Assembly: GCA_003669555.1 (NCBI GenBank)
Contig: QWOS01000016.1
Span: 1 to 64,000, forward strand
Direction: 5' to 3'
DNA length: 64,000 bases
Source: Planctomycetota bacterium
Lineage (GTDB): Bacteria; Planctomycetota; Planctomycetia; Gemmatales; Gemmataceae
Below, piece by piece: positions 17,001-26,081 of this stretch; positions within the stretch are counted from its first letter, which is position 1; every line of letters starts with the position of its first letter. A program made the translations under genes and the position numbers. A model generated the notes under the pieces. It saw only the letters and a list, made by a program, of their open reading frames with translations. It ran no database searches and was not told the DNA's origin.

Positions 17001-18194
17001 ATGTATGTAAATATAAAAACAGGCATGTTTTTATTACTTTGCTTCGCTTGTGAAATAATAATACCCGATTGTGCCAGTGCTGCCTGGGAAGAACCGACCG
17101 GCAAACCTTTTAAGCGGGCCATGATTTTTTCAGGGTTGGCGCTGGATTTCACAGCTTATATTGGCCTGTATGATGCGGCTGTTGATAATCATTGCGAACC
17201 AGACCTGATTATTGCCACCAGTGGCGGGGCTGTGGCCGCCGCCATCATTGCGGCGTATCCGGATAAAGCTGAACGCCTGAAATACCTTGAATCAGAAGAG
17301 TTTTTTGATTTCCTCAACTCGGTGACTATTGAGGAGGCTCGTCCCGCCCCCTATCTTGCCCAGTTGGTGCGCTGGTTTCCCCGGAAATACGGCCTGGCCC
17401 CCCTGACACCCGACCTGTTTGCCAGACCGCTGGCATCGTTGCCGCCGCCCGCGGAAAACAACAGTTTCAATATCCCCTTTCCCACGCGGGCCAAGGGTCC
17501 CCGAATCATCCTGATTGCCGGAAGAATGGACTACACGAAGGGGAATGCCCTTCGGCCAGGCCGCAAGCTGTTCACCGAAACCTGGTTCACCGACGCGTTG
17601 ACGGGTGCCTTTCTCGAGGGCTTCAACTCACCGGTCGCAACGCGTTATCCGCGTTGTTCGATAGCCTGTCCTGTTTCGGTCGAGACGGAAAACCTGGTCG
17701 CAGACGGCTTGAAAGCATCTATTGCCGAGCCGCATTTACTGGTGCCGACCTGTGTGGACGGCAAATGGTACACCGGTGGGGCCATCGACCTGTGGCCGGT
17801 TGAATTGGCCGCATCACTCGCCGAGGAGACGGTCCTGCCCAAGCTGGGCAATCTCACCCGCATTGTTGAAACCATATTTGGCAGCGTTTTTCAGTATAGC
17901 AATCGGAAAAGGCTGCAAGATATCGAGAAAAACACGGTCGCCACCCGGGTGGACATGGAGGATAACCGTGAGGCGATGAAAGAGGTGAGTTTCTGGTTCA
18001 ATATCCGGCTGGATCGCATGGCTGGGCGTAATGATACCTCCTGTTTGTCCCATCGCCGGTCTTCCAGCGGCTACCTCATCCCGCGACCGAGAATCTATTA
18101 CAAGGGCCCAAAGGATTACGACGATTTTCTCTATCGTGTCGGTGTTCAATACGAGTATGGCTACCGGTGTGGTCAAAAGAGTCTGGGAAGCTGA
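17001..18194 (+). CDS. exported patatin-like protein
   Basis: A 397-aa protein with a signal peptide (KTGMFLLLCFACEIIIP, then CASA). The segment RAMIFSGLALDFTAYIGLYD followed by LIIATSGGAVAAAIIAAYP resembles the oxyanion loop and nucleophile elbow of patatin-like lipid acyl hydrolases, with candidate Ser74. The elbow reads A-T-S-G-G rather than G-x-S-x-G, and the later WYTGGAIDLWPVELA segment aligns with the usual DGG/DGA site but has Thr where the catalytic Asp is expected. Activity is therefore doubtful. The start at 17001 follows a GGAATAAAG element. The region is AT-richer than flanking genes. Function unknown. Confidence 0.65.
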   Translation: MYVNIKTGMFLLLCFACEIIIPDCASAAWEEPTGKPFKRAMIFSGLALDFTAYIGLYDAAVDNHCEPDLIIATSGGAVAAAIIAAYPDKAERLKYLESEEFFDFLNSVTIEEARPAPYLAQLVRWFPRKYGLAPLTPDLFARPLASLPPPAENNSFNIPFPTRAKGPRIILIAGRMDYTKGNALRPGRKLFTETWFTDALTGAFLEGFNSPVATRYPRCSIACPVSVETENLVADGLKASIAEPHLLVPTCVDGKWYTGGAIDLWPVELAASLAEETVLPKLGNLTRIVETIFGSVFQYSNRKRLQDIEKNTVATRVDMEDNREAMKEVSFWFNIRLDRMAGRNDTSCLSHRRSSSGYLIPRPRIYYKGPKDYDDFLYRVGVQYEYGYRCGQKSLGS

Positions 18195-18444
18195 TATCCA
18201 GCGAGTTGCCGGCAGTCATGCCATCCTGCCCCCGTCTTGCCGCCTCATATCGTCCCGTTGTACCTGGGCGCAATAATCCATCTGGATGCATATTTTTTGT
18301 TTCCTCGACCGTTATCTGGCCGGCTATTGACAAATCCACCTCGAAAAATGACAATCAGCCTGAGGAAAATCACGGTGTGGTGACCAGACCCACCCGCGAC
18401 CTGATGCCTCCTGCTTGTTTGCGTCCCGCCTTTAGGTGCCTGTC

Positions 18445-19827
18445 ATGCCCGTCAACCGCCGCAATTTCATCGGATTGGGCGTGGCTGGTTTATCGTCGCT
18501 GGCAATTCCCGGCCCTGGGGTGGCATCGGGCCGCCCTGCCCGGGCGAAACGGGTTCTGGTGCTCTTCGAGCAGGGCGGCTTGTCGCATATCGACACCTTC
18601 GACCCCAAACCAGACATGCCGAGCGAGCATGCCAGCCCCTTCCGGCCGATCCGCACGCGGGTGCCGGGCATCCAGTTGACCAGTTTGCTGACCAGAACCG
18701 CGGAGCATATCGACAAGCTGGCCATCATCCGCTGCATGACCCAGCCCACCCCCGGCATCAGTAATTCCCACCCGAAAGGTGGGCAGTATGTCCTATCGGG
18801 GGAAACGCCTGGCGGCCCTGAGGAAATGCCCGATATCGGTTCGGTGGTATCCCTGCGTCTGGGCACCATGGCGCGCCATCTGCCGGGCTATATCATGGTG
18901 CCTGGCACCGGCGAGGTCACCAACCGGGAACTCGATGTGTCAACTGTCGGTTTCTTGCCACCCGCCCACAAATGCTTCAAGACCCGTGGCCAGCCGAATC
19001 GTCCGGGCTGGACGGTGCCAAACCTTGGCTTGCTGGGGCTTGACGAGCGCCGCTTCAAAGACCGGACCGACCTGCTCGGCACGCTCGATCTGGGCATACC
19101 CGGTGTCCAGGCGGCGGACACGCAGGCGCTGGTGGCCCTGCGCGACCAGGCGGAGGATATGCTCACCAACGCCGCCACGCGTCGCGCTTTCGATCTGGCG
19201 ATCGAGCCGATGGGGCTGCGCGAACGCTACGGCCTGGGCCATCGTGGCCAATGCTATCTGGTGGGCCGCAAGCTGATCGAATCGGGTGTGCGCTTTGTCA
19301 CCCTCGATTGTCGCGAACCGCCAGCGGGCGAATTCCCCGGTGGATCGAACATGAACTGGGACCATCACGACTTCATCTACTCGAAGGGATCCACCGAGAT
19401 CCGGGGCGGTGGCGCTGGTGCCGGGCGCTGGGGTATCGGCACCTGGCCAATGATGGGCAGCACCGACCAGGCCTTTTCGGCCCTGTTGGGTGACCTGCAC
19501 GATCGCGGCCTGCTCGCTGAGACTCTGGTCTGCCTGGTGACCGAATTTGGCCGCACTCCCAGGATCAACGAGCGCAAGGGGCGCGACCACTGGACTCATG
19601 CCTTCTCCATCGCCATGGCTGGCGCCGGGGTTCCCGGCGGACAGGTGATTGGTTCAACAGACAGCGAGGGTGGCTATATCACCAGTCCGATAGCCTACAC
19701 CCTTGATGACTATGCCGCGACAGTCTATGAGAAGCTGGGGATCGACCGCTCCAGGCCGGTCTTCACCCCTGCCAACCGGCCGATCATGCTTGCCAAAAAT
19801 GGCAACCCGATCCCCGAGGTGATGTGA
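18445..19827 (+). CDS. DUF1501 protein with Tat-type leader
   Basis: A 460-aa DUF1501 protein. The leader NRRNFIGLGVAGLSSLAIPG has a twin-arginine pattern followed by a hydrophobic stretch. The DUF1501 core shows VLFEQGGLSHIDTFDPKPD, a long central region, VTEFGRTPRINERKGRDHW near residue 365 and GGQVIGSTDSEGGY. DUF1501 has an alkaline-phosphatase/sulfatase-like fold, but substrates in planctomycetes are unknown. The ATG at 18445 has AGG 8 bp before it. The stop overlaps the next start by one base (TGATG), so it is coupled to the PSCyt1/DUF1549 gene, the usual partner. Confidence 0.93.
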   Translation: MPVNRRNFIGLGVAGLSSLAIPGPGVASGRPARAKRVLVLFEQGGLSHIDTFDPKPDMPSEHASPFRPIRTRVPGIQLTSLLTRTAEHIDKLAIIRCMTQPTPGISNSHPKGGQYVLSGETPGGPEEMPDIGSVVSLRLGTMARHLPGYIMVPGTGEVTNRELDVSTVGFLPPAHKCFKTRGQPNRPGWTVPNLGLLGLDERRFKDRTDLLGTLDLGIPGVQAADTQALVALRDQAEDMLTNAATRRAFDLAIEPMGLRERYGLGHRGQCYLVGRKLIESGVRFVTLDCREPPAGEFPGGSNMNWDHHDFIYSKGSTEIRGGGAGAGRWGIGTWPMMGSTDQAFSALLGDLHDRGLLAETLVCLVTEFGRTPRINERKGRDHWTHAFSIAMAGAGVPGGQVIGSTDSEGGYITSPIAYTLDDYAATVYEKLGIDRSRPVFTPANRPIMLAKNGNPIPEVM

Positions 19828-22800
19828 TGGCGCGGCCCGTGATCGACTGCGCGTGGACACAGGCTTTGGCCGAACCCGGCATGCAGGTTCCCGCACCGGG
19901 CCGGGCGGGCTTCAGGCGTTGGCTGCCCTGTCTGGCAGTCTTGTTGTTTGCTGCCATTCACGCCATGGCTGACACGCCGGTGGGGCTGGCCAAACCGGAA
20001 AAAATAACCGTTTATCCTGCCACGGTGGTACTCTCGTCGGTCAGGGCGCGCGTCCGGTTGGTGGTCACAGGCTACTATGCCGATGGCCAACAGAGGGATC
20101 TCAGCCGCGCAGCGGCCTACGCCCTCGAAAAAACCGGCGTGGCCCGTCTGGATGGAGCTGTGCTGCTGCCGGTGGCTGATGGCGCCACCCGGCTGATTGT
20201 CAGCGCTGGCGGTTTGCGCGTCCTGGTCCCCATCGAGGTCGCCAACCAGGCCAAACCTGATCCGGTACGCTTCCATGCCGAAGTGCTGGCGGTGCTGACC
20301 CGGCAGGGTTGCAATGCCGGCTCATGCCATGGCGCACCCGAGGGCAAAGGTGGCTTTGCCTTGTCCATGCTGGCTTACGCCCCGCGCATCGATGCGGAAT
20401 CGCTGATCCATGGCGGACAGGGCCGGCGTGTCGAACCTCTGGAACCCATCGACAGCCTGCTACTGAAAAAGCCGCTGTTGCAAGTCACCCATGTGGGCGG
20501 CAAAAAACTGCGCAAGACCGACATTGCCTACTCCGTATTGCGCGACTGGATCGGTGAGGGGGCCCGGCCCGATGCCGCCAACGCCGCCACCTGTGCCAAA
20601 ATTGTGGTCTATCCGGCGGGCTCCCGGGTACTGCGCCTGCCCAGCCCCGGTCAGCAAGTGAGTGTGCTGGCCCATTTCAGCGACGGGCAGGTGCGTGATG
20701 TGACACCCATCGCCACCTTCGCCTCCACCAACCAGGAAGTGGCCACGGTGGATGGGTCTGGTTTGGTGACCGGTCTGAGGCGGGGGCTGAGCGCGGTGAC
20801 GGTGCGCTATCTCGATTTTGTTGAATCGGTCTATTTCACCGTGGAAGAGCAGGTGGCTGGCTTTGTCTGGAACAACCCGCCGGAACGCAACCGTATCGAC
20901 CAGCTGGTGCATGCCAAACTCAGGCAGATGCAAGTGCCGCCCAGTCCACCCTGTGACGATGCCACTTTCCTCAGACGGATTCATCTCGACCTGACGGGCC
21001 TGCTGCCCACTGCCGTGCAAGCCAGGGCCTTTCTGGCCGACAAGGGGGCAGGCAAGCGCGACACCCTGATCGATACCCTGCTCGCCTCGGATGAATTCGC
21101 CCGATTCTGGGCCGGCAAAACCGCCGACCTGATGCGCCTCAACCGCGAAACCATGAAAGAAGGGCGGGCCGAACTGTTTGCCCAATGGCTGGCCAAGTCG
21201 TTGCGGGAGAACCAGCCTTTCGACCAGTTTGTCTGCGCAATGCTGACGGCGCTGGGTGATACCCGGCAGGTGGGTGCCACGAACTTTCTAGCGGCCATAC
21301 CCAAAAACGAGGATGCCGCCGAGACCACAGCGCAACTGTTCATGGGCTCGCGGATCAATTGCGCCAAATGCCACAACCATCCGTTTGAGAACTGGACCCA
21401 GGACGATTATTACCGCATCGCCGCTGTTTTTGCCCGGGTCGACCGGGCCAATGGCCAACTGGCGGTGGCGCCAGCGGGTGAGGTGATCCATCCGGTCTCC
21501 AGCAAGGTGATGGCGCCATGGGGTGCCAGCAATGCTGTTGTCAGGCCGCTGTCTGGTGTCCCACCGGGGGATAGTCGAAGAGACCAGTTCGCCGCCTGGC
21601 TTGCCCGGCCCGGCAACGCTTACTTCGCCCGGGTGGAAGCCAACCGGCTCTGGGCTGGATTGCTGGCCCGGGGTATTGTCCACCCGGTGGATGATTTCCG
21701 TTCCACCAATCCACCCAGCAATCCCGAGTTGCTCGACTGGCTGGCGGGTGAGTTCGAGCGGACCGGCTTCGATCGCAAGCACCTGATTCGGCAGATCTGC
21801 CAAAGTGCTACCTACCAGCGCTCGTCGGCCGCCCTGCCATTGAACGCCAACGATGCCACGCTATTTTCGCATCACACCGTGCGGCGGCTCTCCGCCGAGC
21901 AGTTGCAAGACGCTATCGGCTATGCGACACGCACCTTGAAGCCGGTGGAGGAATCGCGCGGGTCTGAAGAAGCCCGGCGAAGCGAATTGGCAGAGCTGGA
22001 AGGGAAGCTGGCCGGGGAACGGCCAGGCTGGATCCGGGCGCAGTTACCGGAGCCGTTGGAAGGGCCGAATGAAACCGGCTGCCGGCAGTCAGCCTGGTGG
22101 CATGCCGGGCCGTTCCCCGAGCCAGACTACGCCACAGCTACCCGCACCGCTTATCCGCCCGAAAAATCCCTGGATCTGGCCGGTCCCTTGCCGGGTGGGT
22201 TGCGCTGGTCGCGACACCCCGAATGGGTGGATGGCAAATCCCATGAGTTTAGTCCGCGCCTTGCCGGGGCGCAGTATGTGACCCGTCAGATTCATAACTG
22301 CCAGGCCGGCAAGGCGGTGATGACCTTTGGCAGTGACGATGGCTTGCGGGTGTGGCTCGATGGCAAGCTGGTGATCGACAAACCGCAGCCCCGGGGGATT
22401 GCCCCGGATCAGGACAAGCTGGAGGTGGACCTGCCCGTGGGCGCCCACACCCTGCTGGTCAAGGTGATCGGCGCAGGTGGCTATTCAGGATTCTATTTCA
22501 GGCTGGCGAGCTTCAACGGCCAGCCACCGGGCCAGGCTGGCAGCCTGGTGGCCGAACTGGTGGCAACACCCCCTGAACAGTGGACTCCCGCCCAACGGCG
22601 ACTGGTGGTGGAGGCGCACGAGGTGACAGTGCCGCGCATCGCGCAACTGCGGCTGGAGTTGCGCCAACTTGAGCTGCGCGCTGACTACCACACCCAGCGC
22701 TATATCCCCGAGCAGAGCGAATTCTTGCAGGCCTTCGGTCAGCCCAGGCGCGAAAGCCCCTGCTCTTGCGAGCGCACCAGCGAGCCAACCCTGGATCAGG

Positions 22801-23048
22801 CTTTGCAGATCCTCAATGGCGCCCTGGTCTCGGCGCGAACTCGTGCGGGCGGCGGCGTGTATGCCGGGTTGCCAGACGACAACCTGCTGGTGGAGGAGCT
22901 GTACCTGAGCGCTTTGTGTCGCTTGCCATCTCCTGCGGAACGCGGCAAATTGCTGGCTTTCATCCGGGCGAAACAGAACCGGGCCGAGGCTTTGCAGGAT
23001 CTGGTCTGGGCTGTGCTCAATCTGCGGGAATTTCTCTTCCAGCATTGA
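19827..23048 (+). CDS. exported DUF1549/DUF1553 protein with Big2-like and PA14-like domains
   Basis: A 1073-aa protein. Order: signal anchor (residues about 28-48); an Ig-like region; an atypical haem-type motif CNAGSCH (C162, C167, H168, a CX4CH spacing); a second Ig-like (Big2-type) domain with VATVDGSGLVTGLRRGLSAV; DUF1549 with LDLTGLLPT; a canonical CAKCH (C512-H516) followed by NHPFENW; DUF1553 with RRLSAEQLQDAIGY; and a PA14-like insert (MTFGSDDGLRVWLDGKLV) before the DUF1553 end LCRLPSPAERGKLLAF. Such proteins are characteristic of planctomycetes and presumably act outside the cytoplasm. It overlaps DUF1501 by 1 bp and is followed by the cytochrome-WD40 gene 27 bp on. Confidence 0.93.
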   Translation: MARPVIDCAWTQALAEPGMQVPAPGRAGFRRWLPCLAVLLFAAIHAMADTPVGLAKPEKITVYPATVVLSSVRARVRLVVTGYYADGQQRDLSRAAAYALEKTGVARLDGAVLLPVADGATRLIVSAGGLRVLVPIEVANQAKPDPVRFHAEVLAVLTRQGCNAGSCHGAPEGKGGFALSMLAYAPRIDAESLIHGGQGRRVEPLEPIDSLLLKKPLLQVTHVGGKKLRKTDIAYSVLRDWIGEGARPDAANAATCAKIVVYPAGSRVLRLPSPGQQVSVLAHFSDGQVRDVTPIATFASTNQEVATVDGSGLVTGLRRGLSAVTVRYLDFVESVYFTVEEQVAGFVWNNPPERNRIDQLVHAKLRQMQVPPSPPCDDATFLRRIHLDLTGLLPTAVQARAFLADKGAGKRDTLIDTLLASDEFARFWAGKTADLMRLNRETMKEGRAELFAQWLAKSLRENQPFDQFVCAMLTALGDTRQVGATNFLAAIPKNEDAAETTAQLFMGSRINCAKCHNHPFENWTQDDYYRIAAVFARVDRANGQLAVAPAGEVIHPVSSKVMAPWGASNAVVRPLSGVPPGDSRRDQFAAWLARPGNAYFARVEANRLWAGLLARGIVHPVDDFRSTNPPSNPELLDWLAGEFERTGFDRKHLIRQICQSATYQRSSAALPLNANDATLFSHHTVRRLSAEQLQDAIGYATRTLKPVEESRGSEEARRSELAELEGKLAGERPGWIRAQLPEPLEGPNETGCRQSAWWHAGPFPEPDYATATRTAYPPEKSLDLAGPLPGGLRWSRHPEWVDGKSHEFSPRLAGAQYVTRQIHNCQAGKAVMTFGSDDGLRVWLDGKLVIDKPQPRGIAPDQDKLEVDLPVGAHTLLVKVIGAGGYSGFYFRLASFNGQPPGQAGSLVAELVATPPEQWTPAQRRLVVEAHEVTVPRIAQLRLELRQLELRADYHTQRYIPEQSEFLQAFGQPRRESPCSCERTSEPTLDQALQILNGALVSARTRAGGGVYAGLPDDNLLVEELYLSALCRLPSPAERGKLLAFIRAKQNRAEALQDLVWAVLNLREFLFQH

Positions 23049-23075
23049 TGCCTGGCCGGAACAACGGGAGGAAGA

Positions 23076-24506
23076 ATGACACGCTCGATTCTACCCCTGG
23101 CGGGAATCGTACTGGTGCTGGCAGGGGGGCGGCTGGTGTCCGCCACCGAGTCGGGCTTTATGGCGGATGTGGCGCCCATTCTGGTGCGCCGCTGCGCGGG
23201 CTGTCATGGGCCCATCAAGGCCGAGGGGGACTACCGCCTGCACACTTATCAGTACCTGCGGCTGGCGGGTGCCTCGGGCTCGGCGGCCATTGTCCCTGGC
23301 AAGCCGGATGAATCCGAACTGTTCAAGCGTCTGGTGGATGATGACACCACCACCCGCATGCCACAAGAAGACGAGGCCCTGTCGGCGCGCGAAGTGGCCC
23401 TGGTGCGTCGCTGGATCACTGCCGGGGCTCAGTTTGATGGCGCCGACCCCAGGGGTTCTTTTAAATCACAACTGCCGCCCCGGCTCCACCCTGATCCACC
23501 CGGGGTGTACCGTCTGGCGATACCAGTGCAGGCCCTGGCTTTCCAGCCGGATGGCCGCGAACTGGCGGTGGCCGGGCGGAACGAGGTGACCGTGTGGAAC
23601 CCCGTCAGCGGTGTGCTGATTCGGCGTTTGCAGCGGTTGCCTGAGCGGATCATGGCCATGGCCTACAGCCGGGATGGCAAGCATTTGCTGGTGGGGGGTG
23701 GCAGTCCGGGCGACTATGGCGAACTGTTGCTGGTGGATCCGCTGGGGCAGCGGCCGCATCGCCTGCTGGCCACCTGCGAGGACAGTGTGCTGGCCCTTGC
23801 TCTCAGCCATGACAGCCAGACCGTGGTTGCCACCGCGGCGGACCGGTCGGTTCGCACTTTCCGTCTCGCTGATGGCAAACCCCTGTGGCGGTCGCAACTG
23901 CATGCTGATTTTGTCACAGCTTGCGGCTTCAGCGCTGATGACCGGTGGGTGGCCACCGGCGGGCGGGATTTCACGATCAAGGTGCTGGAGGCGGCAACCG
24001 GGGCGCTTTACACCACCTACAACGGCCACAAATTGCAGTTTGGCGAGGAGAACGGCCGCCATCAGGTCTTCTGTCTGGCTTTTGCCGGGGATGGAGCCCG
24101 GCTGTTTTCAGCGGGCGAGGGGAAGGCGATCCGGGCCTGGGAGCCCGCGAAGGCCCGGGCCGAAAATGGTTCGGCCAGTGATATGGAGGAACGGTTTTCC
24201 AAAGCCGGCCATACCCGCTACCTGTACCACAACGCTCCCCATGGGGTATATCATCTGGCTGTGGTTGGCCAGCAACTGTTCGCCGCTTGCGGCGATGGTT
24301 TGGCTCGCCAATACGACCTGGGCACGCTGAAACTGGTTCGCGAACTGAAGGGACACACTGGCCGGGTCATCGCGGTGGATGGCCACCTGGGCACGGGCCT
24401 GGTCGCCACTGGGAGCTTCGATGGTGAGGTACGGCTCTGGGAGATCGCCACCGGCAAACTGGTGCGGGCATTCCAGGGCGGCAGGATCACGGATCAGGGC
24501 AGGTAA
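23076..24506 (+). CDS. c-type cytochrome/WD40 beta-propeller protein
   Basis: A 476-aa exported protein. The signal peptide (LPLAGIVLVLAGG) precedes a PSCyt1-type domain with CAGCHGP (C40, C43, H44) and the terminal TRMPQEDEALSAREVALVRRW. From about residue 145 there are about seven WD40-like repeats, each with a hydrophobic strand and a closing W/F-D/N element (EVTVWNPVSG, VRTFRLADGK, IKVLEAATG, IRAWEPAKA, VRLWEIATGK). A strong GGGAGGAAG ribosome-binding site lies 1-9 bp before the ATG. Third gene of the operon starting at 18445; probably acts with the DUF1501 and DUF1549 products in the periplasm, by context only. Confidence 0.92.
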   Translation: MTRSILPLAGIVLVLAGGRLVSATESGFMADVAPILVRRCAGCHGPIKAEGDYRLHTYQYLRLAGASGSAAIVPGKPDESELFKRLVDDDTTTRMPQEDEALSAREVALVRRWITAGAQFDGADPRGSFKSQLPPRLHPDPPGVYRLAIPVQALAFQPDGRELAVAGRNEVTVWNPVSGVLIRRLQRLPERIMAMAYSRDGKHLLVGGGSPGDYGELLLVDPLGQRPHRLLATCEDSVLALALSHDSQTVVATAADRSVRTFRLADGKPLWRSQLHADFVTACGFSADDRWVATGGRDFTIKVLEAATGALYTTYNGHKLQFGEENGRHQVFCLAFAGDGARLFSAGEGKAIRAWEPAKARAENGSASDMEERFSKAGHTRYLYHNAPHGVYHLAVVGQQLFAACGDGLARQYDLGTLKLVRELKGHTGRVIAVDGHLGTGLVATGSFDGEVRLWEIATGKLVRAFQGGRITDQGR

Positions 24507-24560
24507 AACAACCTAATTCGTAGATATTGAGTCGGTAATCAGGTAAAAGGAGGGTGATTC

Positions 24561-25871
24561 ATGGCCAGACAGATGGGACGGCGCGGATTTGTGGTGGCAA
24601 CGCTTGCCGGAGGCGTGCTGGCGGGTGCCTTGCCAGCCAGCAGCTACCGGCGGGTGGCGGGCGCGGGTGGCAAACTGAACATCGGCGCCATTGGCGTGGG
24701 CGGCCGGGGTGCCGGCGACCTGGAAGGGGTGGCGAGCGAGAATATCGTCGCCCTCTGTGATGTGGACAGCGGCGCTCTCGGTGCCGCCGGGGCCAGGCAT
24801 CCCGGGGCCCGCAAGTATGCCGATTACCGCCAACTGCTCGAGCAGAAAGATCTGGAAGCCGTGGTGATCGGCACCCCCGACCATCACCATGCCCCTGCGA
24901 CCGCGCGGGCCCTGCGCAGGAGCCTGCATGTCTATTGCGAGAAGCCGCTCACCCACACTGTGGAGGAGGCCCGGCTGATCACCAGGCTGGCGGCAGGGAA
25001 GAAGCTGGCCACCCAGATGGGCACCCAGAACCATGAGCACCCCGGTTACATCCGGCTGGTGGAGCTGATCCAGTCGGGCGCGATCGGGCCGGTGCGGGAG
25101 GTGCATGTGATCACTGACCGCCCCGGGCGCTGGTGGCCCCAGGGCATGGCCAGGCCGACGATGGCGCAGAAGGTACCTGCACACCTCGATTGGGACTTGT
25201 GGCTGGGGCCGGCCGCCCAGCGCGACTACCACAGCGCCTATGTGCCGTTCAAATGGCGCGGTTGGTGGGATTTTGGCTGCGGGGCGATTGGTGATATGGC
25301 CATCCATCTGATGGATCCCGTTTTTTGGGCTTTGGACCTGGGAGTTCCGTCGGGGCCGGTGAAAGTGACTTCGGAGGCCCCGCCCGCCCATCCGTTCAGT
25401 GCGCCCAAATGGATGCACACGGTTCTGGAATTTGGGGTGCGGGGCAAGCTGCCGCCGGTGAAGGTTCACTGGTACGAGGGGGAAACCCGGGCCCCGGCGG
25501 ACATCGCCCGTGATTTGCCCATGAACGGTTCGCTGTTCGTGGGTGATGCCGGGCGTATCGCCATCCAGCACGACCTGATGCCCCGGCTGCTGCCCGAGGA
25601 GAAGTTCAAGGACTTCAAGGGGCCGGAGGCGTATCTTCCCAAGTCACCGGGTCATCACCGCCAGTGGATCGAGGCCTGTAAAACCGGCAGCCGCACCGGG
25701 AGCAACTTTGGTTACGCCGGACCGTTCACCGAACTGGTGCTGCTGGGTAATATCGCCCACCGGGTGGGAGCCACCATCGACTACAACCCGGATACCGGCA
25801 CCGTGACCAATCGGGCTGATGCCAACCGGTACCTGGGCAAGGAATATCGCCAGGGGTGGGAGGTGGTTTGA
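24561..25871 (+). CDS. Gfo/Idh/MocA-family oxidoreductase, Tat-type
   Basis: A 436-aa NAD(P)-dependent oxidoreductase of the glucose-fructose oxidoreductase/inositol dehydrogenase family. The leader MGRRGFVVATLAGGVLAGAL is Tat-like. The Rossmann fold begins with LNIGAIGVGGRGAGDL, followed by IVALCDVD, VVIGTPDHHHA and the signature CEKPLTHTVEEARL. The C-terminal substrate domain has GCGAIGDMAIHLMDP. A very strong AAGGAGGGTGA precedes the ATG. It is the last gene of the run from 18445, separated from the WD40 gene by 54 bp. Substrate, likely a sugar or polyol, is not determinable. Export with NAD(P) bound would be consistent with the Tat signal. Confidence 0.93.
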   Translation: MARQMGRRGFVVATLAGGVLAGALPASSYRRVAGAGGKLNIGAIGVGGRGAGDLEGVASENIVALCDVDSGALGAAGARHPGARKYADYRQLLEQKDLEAVVIGTPDHHHAPATARALRRSLHVYCEKPLTHTVEEARLITRLAAGKKLATQMGTQNHEHPGYIRLVELIQSGAIGPVREVHVITDRPGRWWPQGMARPTMAQKVPAHLDWDLWLGPAAQRDYHSAYVPFKWRGWWDFGCGAIGDMAIHLMDPVFWALDLGVPSGPVKVTSEAPPAHPFSAPKWMHTVLEFGVRGKLPPVKVHWYEGETRAPADIARDLPMNGSLFVGDAGRIAIQHDLMPRLLPEEKFKDFKGPEAYLPKSPGHHRQWIEACKTGSRTGSNFGYAGPFTELVLLGNIAHRVGATIDYNPDTGTVTNRADANRYLGKEYRQGWEVV

Positions 25872-25967
25872 AAATAAAAGGCTTCCGGGGGCCAGAACCT
25901 TGGCGGGTCGCATCGACAGATGGCAGGGAAGCGGCGTCATTCGCCATCCTCGCCTGATCTATCGGCG

Positions 25968-26081
25968 GGTCTTCCACGATGGAGCCGCTGGACATGGGGT
26001 TATCCCCATGTCATCCACAGCATCCCTGCCGCCATCGCCACCATCAGCAGGTCTTCCACGATGGTGACGGTGGACATGGGG
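25968..26081. repeat. 32-bp direct repeat at the 3' end of the HMA-MauE gene
   Basis: Positions 25968-25999 and 26050-26081 match at 29 of 32 bases (GGTCTTCCACGATGG...TGGACATGGGG). The inner copy encodes MSTVTIVED of the MauE tail; the outer copy lies beyond the stop codon and would read MSSGSIVED. Confidence 0.6.
25991..26012. terminator. 9-bp hairpin with the stop codon in its loop
   Basis: GACATGGGG (25991-25999) and CCCCATGTC (26004-26012) are perfect inverse complements around TTAT; the minus-strand TAA stop codon starts in the loop. No T run follows, so a terminator role is tentative. Confidence 0.4.
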
